64,000 bases of DNA, taken from assembly GCA_945890485.1 (NCBI GenBank), contig CAMDCN010000011.1, positions 186,001 to 250,000 on the forward strand. The letters run 5' to 3'. Positions within the stretch are counted from its first letter, which is position 1. Each line of letters starts with the position of its first letter. This document shows positions 60,891-64,000 of this stretch, in pieces. The notes beneath the pieces were generated by a model that had not been told where the DNA came from, searched no databases, and worked only from the letters and a program-made list of their open reading frames with translations. Source of the stretch: Candidatus Sulfopaludibacter sp. SbA3. Its GTDB lineage: Bacteria > Acidobacteriota > Terriglobia > Bryobacterales > Bryobacteraceae. Made by a program: the position numbers and the translations under genes.

Positions 60891-61625
60891 ATGTCTGGTC
60901 ACTCTAAATGGCACACAATTAAACACAAGAAGGGCGCCCTCGATGCCAAACGAGGCCGCATCTTCACCCGCATTATCAAGGAGATCACAATCGCTGCCCG
61001 TGGCGGCGGCGATCCGGACGGCAATCCCCGCCTCCGTACTGCCATCACGGCGGCCAAGGGCGTCTCGATGCCCGCCGACAATATCAAGCGCGCCATCCAA
61101 CGGGGCACGGGCGAAATTGAAGGCCTGACGATTGAGGAATATACCTATGAAGGGTATGGTCCCGGCGGCGCCGCCATCCTCGTCAACGTGGCGACGGACA
61201 ACAAGAATCGGACGGTCGCCGACATTCGCCACATCTTTAGCAAGTGGGGCGGAAACATGGGCGAACCCGGCTCGGTGAATTGGATGTTCGAGAAAAAGTC
61301 GAACATCATCATCGAAGCTGACAAAGTTGATGAAGAGAAACTGATGAACCTGGCTCTCGAAGCCGGGGCTGACGACGTCCAACAGCAGGGCGACGTTTGG
61401 CAGGTGCTCTCTGATCCGGCAGCGCACGAAGCCGTCGTGGAAGCGCTCGCCGCCGCGAAGATCGAAACCCTCAGCGCCGAAGTCGGCATGGTGCCCAAGA
61501 ACACCATCAAACTCGAAGGCACCGCGGCGAAGGGCATGATGCGGCTGAACGACGCGCTCGAAGACTACGACGACGTCCAGAGCGTGTTCTCCAACTACGA
61601 GATCGACGAAGCTGACTTGGAATAG
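60891..61625 (+). CDS. yebC: YebC/PmpR-family regulator
   Basis: A 244-residue YebC-family protein with the invariant N-terminus MSGHSKWHTIKHKKGALDAK and blocks MPADNIKRAIQRGTGE and YEGYGPGGAAILVN. YebC proteins act as transcriptional regulators in some species and have been shown to help ribosomes through polyproline stretches. Longer in-frame sequence upstream is not coding by homology. It is followed by ruvC (3-nt gap), the widespread yebC-ruvC association. No clear ribosome site or -10 is seen within 20 nt of the ATG. Confidence 0.96.
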   Translation: MSGHSKWHTIKHKKGALDAKRGRIFTRIIKEITIAARGGGDPDGNPRLRTAITAAKGVSMPADNIKRAIQRGTGEIEGLTIEEYTYEGYGPGGAAILVNVATDNKNRTVADIRHIFSKWGGNMGEPGSVNWMFEKKSNIIIEADKVDEEKLMNLALEAGADDVQQQGDVWQVLSDPAAHEAVVEALAAAKIETLSAEVGMVPKNTIKLEGTAAKGMMRLNDALEDYDDVQSVFSNYEIDEADLE

Positions 61626-61628
61626 CCG

Positions 61629-62120
61629 ATGCGGATTCTCGGCATCGATTGTGGATCGGAACGGACCGGCTATGGGGTGATTGAATCCGATGGCCGGACC
61701 CACCGTCTCGTCGTTGCCGGGGTGATCAAGACCTCGCCGAAGGCTCCTTTGGCGGATCGGCTGCTGACCATCGCAACCGGCCTGCGTGAGGTGATTGTGG
61801 CCCAAGCACCGCAGGCTGCCGCGGTGGAAGCGGTGTTTCACGCCGTCAACACCCAGACGGCTCTGAAACTGGCCCACGTTCGCGGCGTTGCGTTGCTGGT
61901 GCTGGCCGAAGCCGGGTTGGCGGTTGGCGAATACTCGCCTCTCGAAATCAAGACGAGCGTCGTCGGCTACGGCCGCGCGGAGAAGGAGCAGGTCCAACTG
62001 ATGGTTCGCTCCTTGCTCCATCTGGATGAAATCATCAAGAGCCAGGATGCGTCCGATGCATTAGCGGCTGCCATCTGTCATGCCAACCAGGTGCGCTACC
62101 AGGAGGCCATTCGCGTATGA
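61629..62120 (+). CDS. ruvC: RuvC, Holliday-junction resolvase
   Basis: A 163-residue resolvase cutting Holliday junctions with RuvAB. Catalytic acidic residues are visible: Asp7 ([14 protein letters not shown]), Glu67 ([12 protein letters not shown]), Asp140 and Asp143 ([17 protein letters not shown]). Length and spacing are normal. ruvA and ruvB are not in the window. Its TGA overlaps the next ATG by 4 nt. Confidence 0.96.
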   Translation: MRILGIDCGSERTGYGVIESDGRTHRLVVAGVIKTSPKAPLADRLLTIATGLREVIVAQAPQAAAVEAVFHAVNTQTALKLAHVRGVALLVLAEAGLAVGEYSPLEIKTSVVGYGRAEKEQVQLMVRSLLHLDEIIKSQDASDALAAAICHANQVRYQEAIRV

Positions 62121-62737
62121 AATTTCTTCTTGCCCTTTGCCTGCTGGCGGCCGGACTCTCCGCCGAGCCCCAAGTGATCTATAGCAAATCCTTCCCCGGC
62201 TCCTTGCCGGAATGGGTGCAGATTACGCTGACGAAAGATGGGAAGGGAATCTATACCGATCAGAAGGACGATCCGCAGCCGTTGGCGTTCGCGTTGACTG
62301 CCGACCAGACCTCGACCATTTTTGCGCTGGCCGAAAAGCTGAACTTCTTCAACCGCCCATTGGAATCAGGATTGGCTGTGGCGAAGATGGGCGAAAAAAG
62401 CTTTCGGTGGATCGACGGCGACAAGGCTTTTGAAGCGAAGTTCAACTATACCCAAGACCTGGATGCGCAGGCCCTGCACGACTGGTTTGAAAAGATCACC
62501 GAGACCGAAAGCCATCGGATTAACCTCGAACGGGCGGCTCGCTTCGACAAACTCGGCGTGAATAGGGCGCTACTCCTCCTGCAGTCAAGTTGGGAGCGGA
62601 AGCGAATCGTTGCGCCGGACCAGTTTTATAAGACGCTCGAACGGATCGTGAAGAACGAATCGTATCTAAACATCGCCCGCGACCGCGCCGCGTTTCTGGT
62701 GAATGCCTTCCGCGCGGAGTCGGAGGCGAAGCAATGA
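62117..62737 (+). CDS. Secreted protein of unknown function
   Basis: A 206-residue protein with signal peptide [18 protein letters not shown]. The first half is beta-rich ([40 protein letters not shown]), the second half helical ([20 protein letters not shown]). No family recognised. It is coupled at both ends by ATGA overlaps (ruvC and the redoxin gene), so it is translated with them; the linkage to ruvC is probably organisational. Confidence 0.75.
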   Translation: MKFLLALCLLAAGLSAEPQVIYSKSFPGSLPEWVQITLTKDGKGIYTDQKDDPQPLAFALTADQTSTIFALAEKLNFFNRPLESGLAVAKMGEKSFRWIDGDKAFEAKFNYTQDLDAQALHDWFEKITETESHRINLERAARFDKLGVNRALLLLQSSWERKRIVAPDQFYKTLERIVKNESYLNIARDRAAFLVNAFRAESEAKQ

Positions 62738-63939
62738 GGCTATTGGCATTCTTCTGGGCCGGGTTGCTGATGGCCCAAGGTTCGTTGCCGCCGGCGGAGC
62801 AGCAGGAGCTATCGAACGCCCTGGCCGAAGCCGGCAACTCGTCGCACGAGTTCCTCGCCGCGCTCGAAACGCATTTGAAGAAGTACCCAAAAACGCCCTC
62901 CCGCTTCGAACTGGAACGCGCCATTACGAAATCGGCGATCGAGATCAAAGACACTGCCCGCATCGTGCAATACGGCGAACAGGTGCTGGCGCAGGATCCC
63001 GAAGACTTGGCAACCCTTGATGCCGTTTCCCGCGCGCTGCTTTTGGCGGGTAAGGCCGAAAAGGCGCTCGCCTATGCGCAGCGCTACGAGAAGTCGCTGC
63101 GTTCGCTGGATACCCCCGACATCTCCCGCTGGCAAACCCGCGCTGAACTTGACCAGGGCCTTGGCCGGGCTCTGCTGTATCAAAGCCGGGCCCAACTTGC
63201 TCTCAATAAAGTTCCGGAAGCGGTGACCTTGGCACAGCAATCGCACGCCGCCAATCCGACGGCGGAGTCGGCCCGCGCGCTCGGCCAAGCTTACGCCGCG
63301 CAAAAAAAGCCAGAGGCCTGCGATGCGTTCGCCGAGGCCTTCGTCGTTTCGCAGGACGCCGAGCGTACCGCCGATCTGGCCGTGCTCCGCGCCGAGTGGC
63401 GCAAGACGCACCCCGATGAGAAGGGCTTGGGAGACGTCGTCCTGGCAGCGCACGACCGCGCCGTGGAACGGGGCAAACAACGGTTGATCCGGCTGCGCGC
63501 CATCGATCCGAACGCCATGCGGTCTACCGCTGGTGACTTTGTGGTTACGGGTCCGGGAGGAGCCAAACTCGACCTGGCCACGCTTCGCGGGAAGGTCGTC
63601 GTGCTCGATTTTTGGGCAACCTGGTGCGGACCCTGCCGGACGCAGCATCCGCTCTACGAGCAGGTGAAGGAACGGTTTAAAGACCGGACTGACGTCGTAT
63701 TCCTTAACATCAATACTGACGAGGATCGCACTCTCGTGGCCCCGTTCCTTGAAAAGAACCAATGGAACAAGTCTGTCTTCTTTGAAGGCGGATTGTCGCG
63801 GCTGATGAACGTCAGTTCGATTCCGTCCACCATCATCCTGAATAAACGCGGCGAACTCGCCAGCCGGATGAACGGCTTCATCCCGGATCGCTTTGTCGAT
63901 TCACTCACCGACCGCGTCAAGCGGATACTGGAAGAGTAA
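62734..63939 (+). CDS. TlpA-like thioredoxin-domain protein with TPR-like region
   Basis: A 401-residue secreted protein (signal [16 protein letters not shown]). The first 250 residues are helical with TPR-like pairs (AEKALAYAQRYEKSLRSL, VPEAVTLAQQSHAANPTAES). The C-terminal 140 residues form a TlpA/ResA-type thioredoxin domain with WATWCGPCRTQH redox motif (Cys pair), FLNINTDEDRTLV, and cis-Pro region SSIPSTIILNKRG. Probable periplasmic disulfide reductase. ATGA overlap upstream; TAATG overlap with deoB downstream. Confidence 0.87.
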   Translation: MRLLAFFWAGLLMAQGSLPPAEQQELSNALAEAGNSSHEFLAALETHLKKYPKTPSRFELERAITKSAIEIKDTARIVQYGEQVLAQDPEDLATLDAVSRALLLAGKAEKALAYAQRYEKSLRSLDTPDISRWQTRAELDQGLGRALLYQSRAQLALNKVPEAVTLAQQSHAANPTAESARALGQAYAAQKKPEACDAFAEAFVVSQDAERTADLAVLRAEWRKTHPDEKGLGDVVLAAHDRAVERGKQRLIRLRAIDPNAMRSTAGDFVVTGPGGAKLDLATLRGKVVVLDFWATWCGPCRTQHPLYEQVKERFKDRTDVVFLNINTDEDRTLVAPFLEKNQWNKSVFFEGGLSRLMNVSSIPSTIILNKRGELASRMNGFIPDRFVDSLTDRVKRILEE

Positions 63940-64000
63940 TGCCCTATTCTCGCGTCATCTGGATCGTGCTCGACTCGGTGGGTATCGGCGAAATGCCGGA
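63939..64000 (+). CDS. deoB: Phosphopentomutase, N-terminal fragment (runs off the window)
   Basis: The first 20 codons of a phosphopentomutase: MPYSRVIWIVLDSVGIGEMP, with the metal-binding Asp in the VLDSVGIGE motif diagnostic of DeoB. The enzyme interconverts ribose/deoxyribose 1- and 5-phosphates in nucleoside salvage. The ATG at 63939 overlaps the redoxin stop by one base (TAATG). The rest lies beyond the window. Confidence 0.85.
   Translation, partial: MPYSRVIWIVLDSVGIGEMP

Overview
The window is a gene-dense (about 97% coding), GC-rich chromosomal segment. Gene content points to an Acidobacteriota of the Solibacter/Bryobacter type. There are two operons pairing a large DUF1549/DUF1553 cytochrome-c-like secreted protein with a DUF1501 protein. 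There is a secreted metalloprotease-like protein ending in the Ig-like C-terminal domain typical of Solibacter-group proteins (TIGR03437 type). There are also many Tat-exported enzymes and two Uma2 proteins. No rRNA, tRNA, CRISPR array, prophage or insertion sequence was seen; this looks like stable core chromosome with a saprophyte's export and sugar gene complement. Taxonomy is inferred from family content only.

Layout. 1-2.1 kb: a partial gene end, a secreted unknown, DUF2721 and a DinB protein. 2.1-6.2 kb: tex, a second DinB-like protein and a Tat-exported mannonate-dehydratase-like enzyme. 6.2-11.1 kb (minus): Uma2, prmC, prfA, a DUF1385 membrane protein, a TPR protein and a receiver-like protein. 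11.2-17.2 kb (plus): ispG, rsmB, rpe, a BamD-like lipoprotein, a response regulator, yajQ and a hydrolase. 17.2-22.9 kb: HxlR regulator divergent from an aldo/keto reductase, a receiver protein, purB with a Tat-exported class V aminotransferase, and a Uma2 gene. 22.9-29.9 kb: beta-lactamase-fold hydrolase divergent from an enolase-superfamily enzyme, a ribbon-helix-helix protein, an MFS carrier, an exported esterase, and an orphan CpaF ATPase with a 38-residue membrane peptide.

29.9-54.8 kb is the secretory and polymer-turnover part: DUF1553/DUF1501 pair 1; an amidohydrolase, iron alcohol dehydrogenase and beta-propeller chain; a GH63 glucosidase; the metalloprotease-like protein; a zinc-ribbon AIM24 protein with a GAF-like partner; a YVTN propeller; a sulfatase; metX-metW; a ceramidase-like protein; and DUF1553/DUF1501 pair 2. 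54.8-64 kb returns to core functions: carAB, three small unknown genes among several hairpins, then yebC, ruvC, a secreted unknown, a TlpA-like redoxin and the start of deoB.

The most notable signal is regulatory architecture rather than a gene cassette. About a dozen operon-leading genes have a TANNNT box ending 5-8 nt (mostly exactly 6) before the start codon and no Shine-Dalgarno sequence, as expected for leaderless transcripts. At several divergent pairs the -10 boxes for the two directions overlap almost base for base. Convergent genes mostly share their stop codons. One conserved protein appears to start at ATT, and one small gene lies directly behind an intrinsic terminator. Regulatory claims are sequence inference and need transcript mapping.
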